IMG/VR virus record: IMGVR_UViG_3300043772_000276
Location: 1-30,140 of that record
Source: a virus
DNA length: 30,140 bases
Reading direction: 5' to 3' (one strand)
Below the pieces are notes generated by a model that made no database searches, was not told where the DNA came from, and saw only the letters and a list, made by a program, of their open reading frames with translations. How positions within the stretch are numbered: position 1 is the first letter of the stretch; every line of letters begins with the position of its first letter. Of this stretch, positions 8,547 to 16,668 are shown piece by piece. The position numbers were made by a program, and so were the translations under genes.

Positions 8547-10726
8547 TATTTGCCCTTCAGCGAATCAAGATCATTGATATACAAGCGCAAGTCTTGCGGG
8601 GCAAGCTTCGTCGTCAGGTCACTCTTCTGCCCAGAAATACTCAATTGAATTTGAGCGCGAATAGCATCATCAGTATATGTCTTACCTTTAGGCAAGTAAG
8701 TATTGCGGAACGAATCAACCCTTGATCGAGCGCCATTAACAACCTTTGCCTCTTTGTCTTTGACCGCATCTTTGAGAAGGGTATCCATTTCCTGCATTGC
8801 ATTCCACGGCTTCTGGTCTTTTGAGCCGACAGTAGAGCGCCACTTGTTGTAACGATCACTGTATTCAGTAGAGACGGCAATGTAGGCGTTTTGTGCCTCA
8901 ATGTCAGAAGCAGTCTTGTTGACAGCATCGGCAATTGCTTTTGTATATTTAAGCTTGTTCCTAGCCTTTTCATCAGCAAGTTGGTTTTCTTTGTCCATCG
9001 CTGTCAAAGCGTAACCAAAGTATTGCTCTTGAGAATTAAGCGTCAGGTTGCTGCCTAATCGCAACACCATGTCTGTATTCAGTGTGCCATTCGCTCTGGC
9101 AATCTGTAGCTGACGAATTGTGCCGCCATCATCTTGGGTACGACCAGCAGCAAATGCTTTAGTAATGTCAGTCCACTTGAGGGAATCAAGCGTTTTTAGT
9201 TCAGCAAGCGCAACCTTAACTTCTGGGGAATTTCTAGGCTTCCCAAAGATTATTTGTATTTTTTCTCTTACCGCATCTTTACGAGCGTCTTCTACACGAC
9301 GGTCTTCGCTGGCAAGGAATGAGTTACGCGCAGTGATTTCCTCACGCAGATGTTTCTGAAGTTCAACCTTGGTAGCCAGATCAGCAGACTGGAAGATGTA
9401 GTTGATCGACTTAGAGTTGTCGCCAGTAGCAGCCTGACCAAGCACCAGACTCTTCTGCTGGTCCGGTGTCATCTTTGTTTGTACAAAGTCAGAGATAAAC
9501 TGCTTATAAACGACCATCAGGCCATCTGATGCAGCTTTGGTAATCTCAGGGGAATTGACAGCCGCAGCCGTACTCTTAAACTCTTTAGCTTTCCCAGCCA
9601 AGAACTCAGAGATGCCTGCTGCACTTACACCCGGATCACCAGCATCATAGGCCAGAAATTTTTCACGCAAGCCTTCAGCAACTTCAATGACCGCCCGAGA
9701 TGAAGTCAACTTATCAATCTCACGGCTTTTGGTAATTAAGTTATAACGCGCATTGAATCCAGCATTGAACTCTTCGCGGACCGACTTCTTCTCTTCGTCG
9801 TTCAGGTAGTTCCACTCGGCCTGCAAGTCAATCGGCACCTCATTGCCAGCAACATTGACCTTGATATTGAATTGTCCACTTTCCAGTGCTTTCTGAACAA
9901 TCTGTGGATTATCCAAAGCAGCAGGCGAGTTGACAGCATTCTTGATTCTTGCGGTAACAGCAGCCCGGAATGCTTTATTTGCAGGCGTAAAAAATGTATT
10001 TTCATCACCATGCTTTGCGGCAAACATGGCAGGGTCTCTTAATACAACAGACTCAATCTGCTTCATGTCAACAGACGCACCGCTTCCAATTAGCTTGCTG
10101 ATTTGAAAATCAATCTGGTCTGGGAACGTATCAATATATTGCTTCAATACAATTTCATCAGTCGTCTTAGTGCGTCTTGCCGTCATCTGCACGGCTTTCT
10201 CGTACACAGACGATCCGCGCATAGCCACATTGGCTTTGAACTTTAAGCCGACTTCTGGACTCATAGACGCAACGACAGGCATAGCACCATCAATTGCATC
10301 ACGCACCGTAGCCACAGCCTGTTGCTCGGTAATCTCGCCTAGCTCAAGCTTTTTCTTTAACAGGTCAAACTGGTTCTCAAGCCGGACCGTCAACTCGGAA
10401 CTTAGCTGAGATGCCTGCGCTGCCATGTAGGTTTCTTTGAAAACCTTACCCTGACCTTTGAAGTACTTGTCTAGCTCTTTAGGATCGCGGCGAATGTCAC
10501 GCCATTGTTCTGGGGTCAGCGGCCTTTCAATCGCATACTCTGCTGCCTTACGGCGAACATCTTCCTCTTGCGCTTTAAGCAAGGACTGCGACATCCGATC
10601 AAGTGCATCACCAATGTTGCCGCCAGCTCTGGCAGTGACTGCTAAGTCTTCAAAACGCAAAGAAGGAACGTCAGCAAGTGCTGCACGTTGTACATTGGCG
10701 GCTTGTACTTTAGGTAATTCGGCCAT
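8546..10726 (-). CDS. Internal virion protein C-like ejection protein
   Basis: About 726 residues from ATG 10726 (MAELPKVQAANVQRAALADV). A longer frame begins at 10786 but would overlap the previous gene by 59 bases; the ATG at 10726 lies one base after that gene's stop and is preferred. The protein is almost entirely charged and helical, with long stretches such as LENQFDLLKKKLELGEITEQQ and LREEITARNSFLASEDRRVE. By size (T7 gp15 is 747 aa) and place between the gp14-like protein and the larger ejection proteins it is the likely gp15 counterpart, which in T7 helps build the DNA-translocation conduit. No catalytic motif is visible. Assignment is by position and composition. Confidence 0.75.
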   Translation of the reverse strand: MAELPKVQAANVQRAALADVPSLRFEDLAVTARAGGNIGDALDRMSQSLLKAQEEDVRRKAAEYAIERPLTPEQWRDIRRDPKELDKYFKGQGKVFKETYMAAQASQLSSELTVRLENQFDLLKKKLELGEITEQQAVATVRDAIDGAMPVVASMSPEVGLKFKANVAMRGSSVYEKAVQMTARRTKTTDEIVLKQYIDTFPDQIDFQISKLIGSGASVDMKQIESVVLRDPAMFAAKHGDENTFFTPANKAFRAAVTARIKNAVNSPAALDNPQIVQKALESGQFNIKVNVAGNEVPIDLQAEWNYLNDEEKKSVREEFNAGFNARYNLITKSREIDKLTSSRAVIEVAEGLREKFLAYDAGDPGVSAAGISEFLAGKAKEFKSTAAAVNSPEITKAASDGLMVVYKQFISDFVQTKMTPDQQKSLVLGQAATGDNSKSINYIFQSADLATKVELQKHLREEITARNSFLASEDRRVEDARKDAVREKIQIIFGKPRNSPEVKVALAELKTLDSLKWTDITKAFAAGRTQDDGGTIRQLQIARANGTLNTDMVLRLGSNLTLNSQEQYFGYALTAMDKENQLADEKARNKLKYTKAIADAVNKTASDIEAQNAYIAVSTEYSDRYNKWRSTVGSKDQKPWNAMQEMDTLLKDAVKDKEAKVVNGARSRVDSFRNTYLPKGKTYTDDAIRAQIQLSISGQKSDLTTKLAPQDLRLYINDLDSLKGK

Positions 10727-10727
10727 G

Positions 10728-11279
10728 TCAAGATTCCATTCCGTAGCCAATGCTGCGCTCTTCAATCGGCGCAAACGGACTGCCACCGCCAGAGGAAGGT
10801 GTCATTAAATCTTTACCTGCCTTGAACGCAAAGACGGAACCAATCGCAGCATCGAACAATGCCGAGGTCATCGCTGCCTTACCAGCCGAGCGGTAGATGT
10901 CTGCCTGTACGCCAGAAGCCAGTTGTGCCTCTAGGCCAGCATTCAGTGATTGGATCGCGTTCTCGCGTGAAATATCAAAGTCACGGCTAGACTGCACACC
11001 TTGCTGGAATGCAACTTCTGCCGCAGAACCTTCTTGGCTTAGTACGCCACCAGCCGCTGCACGAGCGTTGACCGCAGCGTAGAAACGGCGCTGGTTCTTC
11101 AGAATGTCCAATGCCTGATTGTTGTAGTTCAGCGCAGTAATGCGGCCTTTCAAAGCCTCTCGTTCACCTTGCAGGCGAGTCTGCTCGGCCTGAAAGTTGT
11201 ACATTTTCTGCTGCTGGATGCCACCATAAATCTTGGAGCCAGCGGCAACTGCGGCAAAAATATAAGGAATAGCCTGCAT
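10728..11279 (-). CDS. Internal virion protein B-like (T7 gp14 type)
   Basis: 183 residues. The N-terminal 20 residues (MQAIPYIFAAVAAGSKIYGG) are apolar and could insert in membrane, followed by a long helix with Q/R/E-rich sequence (IQQQKMYNFQAEQTRLQGER, LKNQRRFYAAVNARAAAGGV). Pattern, length (T7 gp14 is 196 aa) and position directly after tail tubular protein B match the gp14-type ejection protein, which forms an outer-membrane pore in T7 infection. The motif ARAAAGGVLSQEGSAAEVAF resembles the middle of this family in marine and freshwater podoviruses. The start overlaps the tail tubular protein B stop (TAATG). Confidence 0.8.
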   Translation of the reverse strand: MQAIPYIFAAVAAGSKIYGGIQQQKMYNFQAEQTRLQGEREALKGRITALNYNNQALDILKNQRRFYAAVNARAAAGGVLSQEGSAAEVAFQQGVQSSRDFDISRENAIQSLNAGLEAQLASGVQADIYRSAGKAAMTSALFDAAIGSVFAFKAGKDLMTPSSGGGSPFAPIEERSIGYGMES

Positions 11280-13258
11280 TATGTCCCCGCGTAAGTAGAC
11301 ACTTTATATTCAAGACCAAGCAATGTCATCTTCAGCGGCAAAGTCTGCGTGACATCGACGTATGCTTCTCTGGTGTAGCCAAGGATGCCCTCAAGTTCCT
11401 TGATGCCAGTATATGACGGTTCAGGTTGGTCAAGAATGTCTTCACCAAACTTCTTAAACGTCACCAGCTTGTCGTTGATAACAAAGTGCTGTGTCTCGTA
11501 AACAATCGCATTGACTTCAACAATGCGTTTCTTGAATGATGTTCTAACGCCAGCCGTTGTCTTCACCTCGACAGGCATGGTCTTGACGCGAGTGGTAAAC
11601 GGCAAGCCAACCTCGTAGCTAGTTGCAGCTGGGCGTTCAAATGTCACCGCACCACTTGCCACCACCTCGTTCTCCAGCACAACGCCATCGGCTATGACAT
11701 TAACAGTCTTGCCATTAAGCGGCAGGCCTGAAGCACCAGAACCAGCACCACCAGTCTTGTTACAATCGGTGAAAGTACCATCGGTAAACAGCTCAACAAA
11801 GTAACGATTCGTTCCACCAATAACTCGTTTCACAAGTACATAAATATCAGTTACATCTACGCCGACTTCTTCAAACGTCCCGTCGGTTGTAAACTCTGTG
11901 GCAGCAACAATCTGTTGGCTTCTTAGCACCGTGTAAGCCGCCATTGTGCCATCACTTACATTCGGTATCAGCAGCAAGTCACCTTCATCGGTAGACGTTG
12001 CTTTCCGCAAAGCAAGACGCTTTGGGTTCTTCATCAAGTGCGAAGATAACAGCGATACGCGCTGCGTTACATAAGTCGCTTCGGTATCCGTGTAGAGGAA
12101 TTCGTTAAGCGATTTGCCTTGGCGCTGTAGGTAGATGGTACTGCCGTCAAGCTGCTGAACTCGGACACCTTCTTTTGCTCCGTTCTTACTTGCGCCTTTG
12201 ACAAAGAAGTTGGTCGGCGTGATAGGGTCCAGACCAGACTGCGGCACATAGAACTCAGCACCAGTAGTAAACACTTGAAGATCACGAGCTGAAATAAGAT
12301 CAACGATGGTATTAAGCTGGTTCGTGTCCAGAGTTGCCTCAAGCGCATCGTCTTCATATCCACTGTCCGGTCTAAAGTCGAAGAACAAACCTACCTTGCT
12401 GCCCCAGATCGTTGACACTCTGGACTTACTGCCGCCAAAGTACAACCGTCCTTCGTGGAAGGTGACGGTTCTCGGCCAGCCTTTAGTGCTAGACCAAACA
12501 GCTTCGTAGCCGCCTTCGACTTCCCATGAACCACTGGCAATGGCGTTTGTATCAAAGAAGGGAATCTCAGTAATTCCGCGTACCACCGTGCCAGAATCAT
12601 AGGACGTTATCCTTAACCGTCCCTGCGGCGTAGCATTGATGTATTGCCCGACGCTGCCAGACGTAAACACCGAAGCGGATGCCGTAACCTTAACCGTCCC
12701 AGAAGTCTTATCAGGGGTAAGCGTCGCAGCAGGATTCGTAAAGGTCTGAGTAAATGCGTAAAACGGGATCGAATCAAAAGTGATCGTAGATATTGTCCAA
12801 GACGCATCATTGGCACCACGCACTAATTTAACTGGAGCAACGTCCGGGTGGACAATAATCATTGTATCTGCTGACTGCGTGTAGCAGATGGTGTTTAAAC
12901 GAGAACCTGTCAAACCAACGCCACTGGTGCTTAGATAATCGTTGCCAGACGCATTGATGTTCGTAATCAGTACGCCATCCTTAAAGACAGCCATCTGGTT
13001 ATTGGTAAAGCACAGCATATAGCTGTCTGTTACCGAAAACTCAAACGGAACTAGCCGTGCGCCAGACGAGGCATTAGCAATCTCTGCAATGTACTTTAAG
13101 CCTGAACGACGCTTTACACCGCCCTGTGGCTGCACAATAACATTCGTCAACTTCTCGCAGGCATTCTCGTATTGCTTTAAGTCAATACGCGCACGGAGCA
13201 ACGGGTCAATCTCACCCGAAGTAAAGTTGGTCTGAATGTTGATGAAGCGTGTCATCAA
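11279..13258 (-). CDS. Tail tubular protein B (nozzle)
   Basis: 659 residues, beginning MMTRFINIQTNFTSGEIDPL. The N-terminal pattern F-x-x-GE-(I/L)-x-P-x-L-x-x-R-x-D-L-x-x-Y-x-x-(A/G)-x-x-x-x-x-N-x-x-x-x-P-x-GG-x-x-R-R-x-G is diagnostic of the podovirus tail tubular protein B/stabilisation protein family. The rest is beta-rich with repeated aromatic strands (RLYFGGSKSRVSTIWGSKVG, LQVFTTGAEFYVPQSG), as expected for the nozzle below the adaptor ring. It overlaps the end of tail tubular protein A by four bases and precedes the ejection proteins, the canonical T7 order (genes 11, 12, 14, 15, 16). Confidence 0.92.
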   Translation of the reverse strand: MMTRFINIQTNFTSGEIDPLLRARIDLKQYENACEKLTNVIVQPQGGVKRRSGLKYIAEIANASSGARLVPFEFSVTDSYMLCFTNNQMAVFKDGVLITNINASGNDYLSTSGVGLTGSRLNTICYTQSADTMIIVHPDVAPVKLVRGANDASWTISTITFDSIPFYAFTQTFTNPAATLTPDKTSGTVKVTASASVFTSGSVGQYINATPQGRLRITSYDSGTVVRGITEIPFFDTNAIASGSWEVEGGYEAVWSSTKGWPRTVTFHEGRLYFGGSKSRVSTIWGSKVGLFFDFRPDSGYEDDALEATLDTNQLNTIVDLISARDLQVFTTGAEFYVPQSGLDPITPTNFFVKGASKNGAKEGVRVQQLDGSTIYLQRQGKSLNEFLYTDTEATYVTQRVSLLSSHLMKNPKRLALRKATSTDEGDLLLIPNVSDGTMAAYTVLRSQQIVAATEFTTDGTFEEVGVDVTDIYVLVKRVIGGTNRYFVELFTDGTFTDCNKTGGAGSGASGLPLNGKTVNVIADGVVLENEVVASGAVTFERPAATSYEVGLPFTTRVKTMPVEVKTTAGVRTSFKKRIVEVNAIVYETQHFVINDKLVTFKKFGEDILDQPEPSYTGIKELEGILGYTREAYVDVTQTLPLKMTLLGLEYKVSTYAGT

Positions 13259-13869
13259 TACCTCACAGCAATTAGGCTGTAATCTTCAATCGACTGCGGT
13301 GGCTGGCCTTGGCCTTCAATGTTGGCAGCAATCCGGAAGTAGCCACCACGGCCATTCTCAGACGGAGCGCCAACCGCAACACCTTGCCAATACTGTGCCT
13401 TGCTGGCCTGATCGGTCAGCGGCTCTGCCAAGTGCCATGCCATCATGTACTTCAGCAACTGAACGAAGTACACCGGCATTTTGTTTTCAGGTACCGAGAA
13501 CTGATAGTCAACAACTATTGTTGTCGAGTTAGTTAATAGCTTGTCTTCATAAAGCTCCCATTGCTGGAACGGGCGCTCACCGACAGCGGTGCTGGTAAAT
13601 GCAGCACGGGGTGGGCCAATACGATCCGCAGGAAGCTGATAAGCGTACCGCCATTCATTGATTGGGGTAGTAAGAATCTGGGATAGTGAGACTTTTTTAA
13701 ATGAAAAGGCCCACGGATACTGCTGTAGCAGTGAATCGCGGACGTTGGGATAGATACGGTCGCAAATGTTGGCTGCGTCTGTACCTTCACTGAACGACGA
13801 AATAGGTTTTGCTCCGATCAGCAGTAACGCATCAGAACAGATTCGAATTGATGTATCGCCTGCTGCCAT
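13255..13869 (-). CDS. Tail tubular protein A (adaptor)
   Basis: 204 residues, close to T7 gp11 (196 aa). Diagnostic features are the N-terminal ICSDALLLIGAKPISSFSEG, then DRIYPNVRDSLLQQYPWAFS with the RD-x-LL-x-x-x-PW-x-FA/S pattern, LPADRI in the middle and the DY-x-x-x-x-x-E-x-x-MP-x-YF-x-x-x-L-x-x-x-x-A motif later. This protein forms the ring that joins portal and nozzle and docks the fibres. It has its own leader of about 70 bases with a hairpin upstream, then AAGAGGT before the ATG. Clear assignment. Confidence 0.93.
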   Translation of the reverse strand: MAAGDTSIRICSDALLLIGAKPISSFSEGTDAANICDRIYPNVRDSLLQQYPWAFSFKKVSLSQILTTPINEWRYAYQLPADRIGPPRAAFTSTAVGERPFQQWELYEDKLLTNSTTIVVDYQFSVPENKMPVYFVQLLKYMMAWHLAEPLTDQASKAQYWQGVAVGAPSENGRGGYFRIAANIEGQGQPPQSIEDYSLIAVRY

Positions 13870-13873
13870 GTAA

Positions 13874-13930
13874 ACCTCTTAATGTGAGAAGGGGCCGATC
13901 CCTTAAAAGAGACCAGCCCCCGACACTTCA
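13874..13930 (-). other. Imperfect GC-rich hairpin before tail tubular protein A
   Basis: On the minus-strand RNA the 72-base gap after the 92-residue gene can fold into a long imperfect hairpin: GGGGGCTGGTCTC pairs with GGGATCGGCCCC (with G-U pairs and a bulge) around a TTTTAA loop. The bases after it (TTCTC) are not a proper U tract, so it is at best a weak terminator; it could instead set relative expression of capsid and tail genes. Confidence 0.4.
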
Positions 13931-13941
13931 ATGATGACGAC

Positions 13942-14220
13942 TTAATCGCCGTCGGTAGCCGACAGCGTGGTGCCGTCGGTTACGTCAACAACGCCGCTTG
14001 CGTTGGAAACGACATACACCAGAGTGACGACGGCGGTCGTGCCGGTCGAAGTCACGCAGTGAATGATGTCGCCCACTTCAAGGGTGCTTGATAGTGAGTT
14101 GAAATACCCAGATGTATTGACATCCGCAATTGCATCGGTTGTCTTGTAAGCATACATCGAAGGCGCATTGCCACGCTTTGACGTGGAGTAGGCAGTAAAG
14201 CCAGTTGCTGAAAATGCCAT
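13942..14220 (-). CDS. Capsid-adjacent small protein (possible head decoration)
   Basis: 92 residues (MAFSATGFTAYSTSKRGNAP), beta-rich: YAYKTTDAIADVNTSGYFNS, LEVGDIIHCVTSTGTTAVVT, LVYVVSNASGVVDVTDGTTL. The arrangement of an initial MAFSATG, a central YFN/D ... L-x-x-GD-x-I segment and a valine-rich end is typical of short proteins that follow the capsid gene in many podo- and siphoviruses. It begins 12 bases after the capsid stop with AGGAGAGT before its ATG, so it should be made in amounts similar to capsid. A capsid decoration or spike-type role is inference from position and composition. Confidence 0.7.
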   Translation of the reverse strand: MAFSATGFTAYSTSKRGNAPSMYAYKTTDAIADVNTSGYFNSLSSTLEVGDIIHCVTSTGTTAVVTLVYVVSNASGVVDVTDGTTLSATDGD

Positions 14221-14232
14221 GATTACTCTCCT

Positions 14233-15078
14233 TTACGCGCCGTTTTCATCGCAAGTGATTTCCACGATGCCTTCAGCGTCGATAGCCACAGCACCAGCCG
14301 AGAACATCGAAGCAACCAGATACGAAGTCTTCTCTGGGATGTAATCGATGCGAGTGGTCAGGCCCATGCCTTCAGCCATACCAACTGCTTGCTTGTGGAA
14401 CGCATAGACCTTGCGATCACCCGACGAAATTGCAAGACCACCTTCGTCGCGGTCGCCAATGGTGATGAACTTGAAGCCTAGATAGGTATCAAGCTGACCA
14501 GCCACCAGTGCTTTGACGGTGTTGAAGTCAGACGATTTCACTTCTGTCTCGTCCAGCAACGACGCGAGGTTGTTGGCATGGATAACGATAAAGCGATCAG
14601 TCGGTGGGACGTTCTTGGCATCCAACTGCTTCTTAGCCGACAGCAGCTTGTCCAGATTCAGGTTGGTGTTTGCACCACCCACGCTGGAAGCAACGGTCAA
14701 GCCAGTGCTGGAGTTTGTCAGAGCATCGATGATAAGCTGGTCTTGACGACGAGCAATTGACTTCGACACAACTTGAACGAGTTCTTGACGCTCGTCAAAG
14801 TTGATCTTAGCTTGGTTGAAAATGTCCGAATACTCAGCAGCGATGTAGTCGCTGAGAGTAACTGTTACCTGCGAGTAAGTAACATTCAGCGGAGTAACAT
14901 CAGTTTGCGGAACGCGAACTGTTGCAACGCCCTTGCCGATTTTCGGGAACTTGTGGGTTGCAGCCTCTACACCTGTACGAAGACGAACCGTGTTACGCAG
15001 GACCGACTCAGCTTGATAAGCCTGCTTAACTTCGGCATCGAACAGGGTAACAAAGGCATTAGATACTGAGATTGCCAT
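14233..15078 (-). CDS. Major capsid protein
   Basis: 281 residues. The N-terminal MAISVSNAFVTLFDAEVKQAYQ... and the motifs HKFPKIGKGVATVRVP, VTVTLSDYIAAEYSDIFNQA (a central strand and P-domain-type segment), RQDQLIIDALTN, FIVIHANNLASLL and YLGFKFITIGDRDE resemble the shorter, HK97-fold phage capsid family found in podoviruses with T7-like tails. Near the C-terminus KVYAFHKQAVGMAEGMGLTT and DYIPEKTSYLVASMFSAGAV are the usual A-domain and final beta segments. Position directly after the scaffold gene supports the call. It is the only gene in the leftward block with its own terminator-promoter pair upstream, in keeping with a need for very high expression; GAGGTAATAAT precedes the ATG. Confidence 0.93.
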   Translation of the reverse strand: MAISVSNAFVTLFDAEVKQAYQAESVLRNTVRLRTGVEAATHKFPKIGKGVATVRVPQTDVTPLNVTYSQVTVTLSDYIAAEYSDIFNQAKINFDERQELVQVVSKSIARRQDQLIIDALTNSSTGLTVASSVGGANTNLNLDKLLSAKKQLDAKNVPPTDRFIVIHANNLASLLDETEVKSSDFNTVKALVAGQLDTYLGFKFITIGDRDEGGLAISSGDRKVYAFHKQAVGMAEGMGLTTRIDYIPEKTSYLVASMFSAGAVAIDAEGIVEITCDENGA

Positions 15079-15213
15079 ATTATTACCTCGTCAAAAAGTT
15101 AAAAAAACACTCTTTGCCTTGGTTATCCAGATTTACTGGGCCGCGACTTGCGTTTACGCCACGCCGATGCGGGAAGGTTCACCTCCATAAAGGGCCACGA
15201 GGGTTGTCCTTGT
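15079..15213 (-). promoter_or_regulatory. Capsid mRNA leader of about 135 nt
   Basis: No gene fits here. If transcription starts near 15213 the capsid mRNA carries about 135 untranslated bases. They include GC-rich inverted segments (GGCGTGGCGTAAACGC, with GCGT and ACGC able to pair) and end with an A/T-rich stretch and GAGGTAATAAT before the ATG. Strong, structured leaders stabilise abundant phage mRNAs; nothing more specific can be read. Confidence 0.45.
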
Positions 15214-15219
15214 GACAAG

Positions 15220-15248
15220 CTTATACACTACATTTTTGGAAATTGCAA
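15220..15248 (-). promoter_or_regulatory. Sigma70-type promoter of the capsid gene
   Basis: On the minus strand TTGCAA (15243-15248) and TATAAG (15220-15225) are separated by exactly 17 bases. The -10 box matches five of six consensus positions, the -35 box four of six. It starts within a few bases of the end of the capsid-upstream terminator, so it restarts transcription for the capsid. Host RNA polymerase use is inferred from the consensus. Confidence 0.65.
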
Positions 15249-15250
15249 AT

Positions 15251-15272
15251 AAAAAACCCCGCCGAAGCGGGG
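15251..15272 (-). terminator. Factor-independent terminator between scaffold and capsid
   Basis: On the minus strand CCCCGC-TTCG-GCGGGG (15257-15272) is a perfect 6-bp GC stem with a UUCG tetraloop, followed by TTTTTT (15251-15256). It lies 22 bases after the scaffold stop. On the plus strand there is no U run, so it acts on the leftward mRNA only. Confidence 0.9.
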
Positions 15273-15293
15273 AAATCTCCACGAAGGAAGAGG

Positions 15294-16076
15294 TTAGCTG
15301 CCAAACGCCTGCTGAAAAAGCTTTTCGACTTTGCGCCGATATTGTGGATCGGTCTTGTACTCTGGGCGACCTACCATCTCGTAGAGTTCGTCCTTGCTAG
15401 GCGCACCCTCAAGAGGAACGGATTCTACAGGAACCCGGCCTTCATAAGCCTCACGAAGTTTTGTCAAAGCGTTAAGACCTTTGGCTGTGCCGCCCCAGAC
15501 CTTAAACTCTTCGAAGTCGTCCGCAGACCAAATACCCTTTTGCACCAGCCCTCTTGCCCACTGGGCATGGCCTTGGATGATGGCATCGGCTTTAGGACCC
15601 AGTAATGCCCGTTCCCGCTCGGCACTTTGCTGGGTCATCTCGGACTGAGCGCCCATGATCTCGCCAAACTGACTTGCCATTTCGTCAAATGCTTCTTGGC
15701 TTAGACCGTATTTTGAAGCCCAGCCCACATAAGCACTTGCCAAAGGATCATCGGAGATGTCTTCGCCCAGCACGGAAGTATCGTATTTACCGCCTTCAGG
15801 AGCCTTGTGCTTTCCTGCACGAAACTTTTTCTCCAGTTCCGAGTAGGATTTTGCCAGCCCTTCGAGGTCGGGTTCGTTCTTGTCTTTGACCCAGAACTTC
15901 TCGGGCCAATAGTCTGGCCGCTCTAGCGGATCGTCATCGATCTCAGCGGACAGGTTTTGGGATGTTGGTTGGTCAATATGTGGAACACTTACACCAGCCT
16001 CCGGGGTTGTCGCCTCGTCAGCGGAATCAATCGATTCACCAGCGAGAAGGCCACCAGTATCTGCTGTGTCTGTCAT
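15294..16076 (-). CDS. Capsid scaffold protein
   Basis: 260 residues. The protein is very acidic at the N-terminus (SADEATTPEAGVSVPH, SAEIDDDPLERPDYW), has the motif YWPEKFWVKDKNEPDLEGLAKSY-x-ELEKKF, and a central charged helical region with YGLSQEAFDEMASQFGEIM. Acidic-then-helical sequence directly before the capsid gene, and the P-E-K-(F/Y)-W ... DLEGLAKSY-x-ELE signature, are typical of T7 gp9-like podovirus scaffolds (often 250-300 aa). It directs procapsid assembly and leaves the head before or during packaging. The C-terminus (LYEMVGRPEYKTDPQYRRKV) is short and basic, as needed to bind the capsid. Its start overlaps the upstream gene by four bases. Confidence 0.88.
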   Translation of the reverse strand: MTDTADTGGLLAGESIDSADEATTPEAGVSVPHIDQPTSQNLSAEIDDDPLERPDYWPEKFWVKDKNEPDLEGLAKSYSELEKKFRAGKHKAPEGGKYDTSVLGEDISDDPLASAYVGWASKYGLSQEAFDEMASQFGEIMGAQSEMTQQSAERERALLGPKADAIIQGHAQWARGLVQKGIWSADDFEEFKVWGGTAKGLNALTKLREAYEGRVPVESVPLEGAPSKDELYEMVGRPEYKTDPQYRRKVEKLFQQAFGS

Positions 16077-16333
16077 TGCAGGGCTCTCCTTATTCGAGCT
16101 TCAAGATCGCGGATAACGGCGTTCTGGCCTTCGCGCCAGTAGCCATAACTGTTATCCGCACCGGGTTGCCACGATGGATTCTCAAGGTAAGCCCCTCGCA
16201 TCCATTGCAGCAATTTTTTACCGTCCTCAGTGCCAAACACGCGCTGCACTAAGCGGTCTAGTTCTTCTCTTTTTGATATAACTTCAGCCGCATCGACTGT
16301 AGGAATTGCTTCTAAATCATCCCACCCAGCCAT
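16073..16333 (-). CDS. Bbp19-like small protein
   Basis: 86 residues (MAGWDDLEAIPTVDAAEVIS). The core EELDRLVQRVFGTEDGKKLL followed by QW-x-RGAYLENPSW and YGYWREGQNAVIRDLEARIR matches the pattern (R)VF-x-T-x-DG-x-x-(V/L)L ... REGQ-x-x-V-x-x-(I/L)... of the Bordetella phage Bbp19 family, which sits between portal and capsid in many podoviruses. Function is not established; it is probably a head-associated or scaffold-helping protein. A GGGAGAG ribosome-binding site precedes the ATG and the gene overlaps scaffold by four bases. Confidence 0.75.
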   Translation of the reverse strand: MAGWDDLEAIPTVDAAEVISKREELDRLVQRVFGTEDGKKLLQWMRGAYLENPSWQPGADNSYGYWREGQNAVIRDLEARIRRALQ

Positions 16334-16341
16334 AACTCTCC

Positions 16342-16668
16342 CTATTTTGTTGGCAAACTAAACTTCTCCGTGGAATCAGCAAAGGGAGATTTGTTCTGTT
16401 TGACTCTCCCTGCCGCATAATCAACCGCCTTGTCGATGATCGATGGCGGTATGTTCTTCATAAAGTCAGGTGAATCAACATTGCTTTTACGCAAGTAATC
16501 CAACTCTTGTTTGGTTAGTGTTGGGACGATCAACGGGATCAGCGTTTCCTTGCCGTTTAAGCCTACGCCAATGCTAACCTCGGTCATCACATTGCCGTCT
16601 GGGCGTGGGATTTCACCAAAGAATCCTTTGCCCTTTGGGCTACCGTCTGGTCGCTTGCCGTAGTCCAT
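16342..16668 (-). CDS. Small conserved phage protein after portal
   Basis: 108 residues. MDYGKRPDGSPKGKGFFGEI ... VMTEVSIGVGLNGKETLIPL is a characteristic pattern of short proteins near portal genes (YGKRPDG-x-x-KG-x-GF-x-GE or similar, then T-E-x-SIGV). The second half (TLTKQELDYLRKSNVDSPDF, PPSIIDKAVDYAAGRVKQ) is helical and resembles a motif seen in T7-like podovirus virion proteins. It overlaps the portal stop by one base. I cannot assign a function; a virion or head-assembly role is suggested by position between portal and scaffold. Confidence 0.75.
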   Translation of the reverse strand: MDYGKRPDGSPKGKGFFGEIPRPDGNVMTEVSIGVGLNGKETLIPLIVPTLTKQELDYLRKSNVDSPDFMKNIPPSIIDKAVDYAAGRVKQNKSPFADSTEKFSLPTK

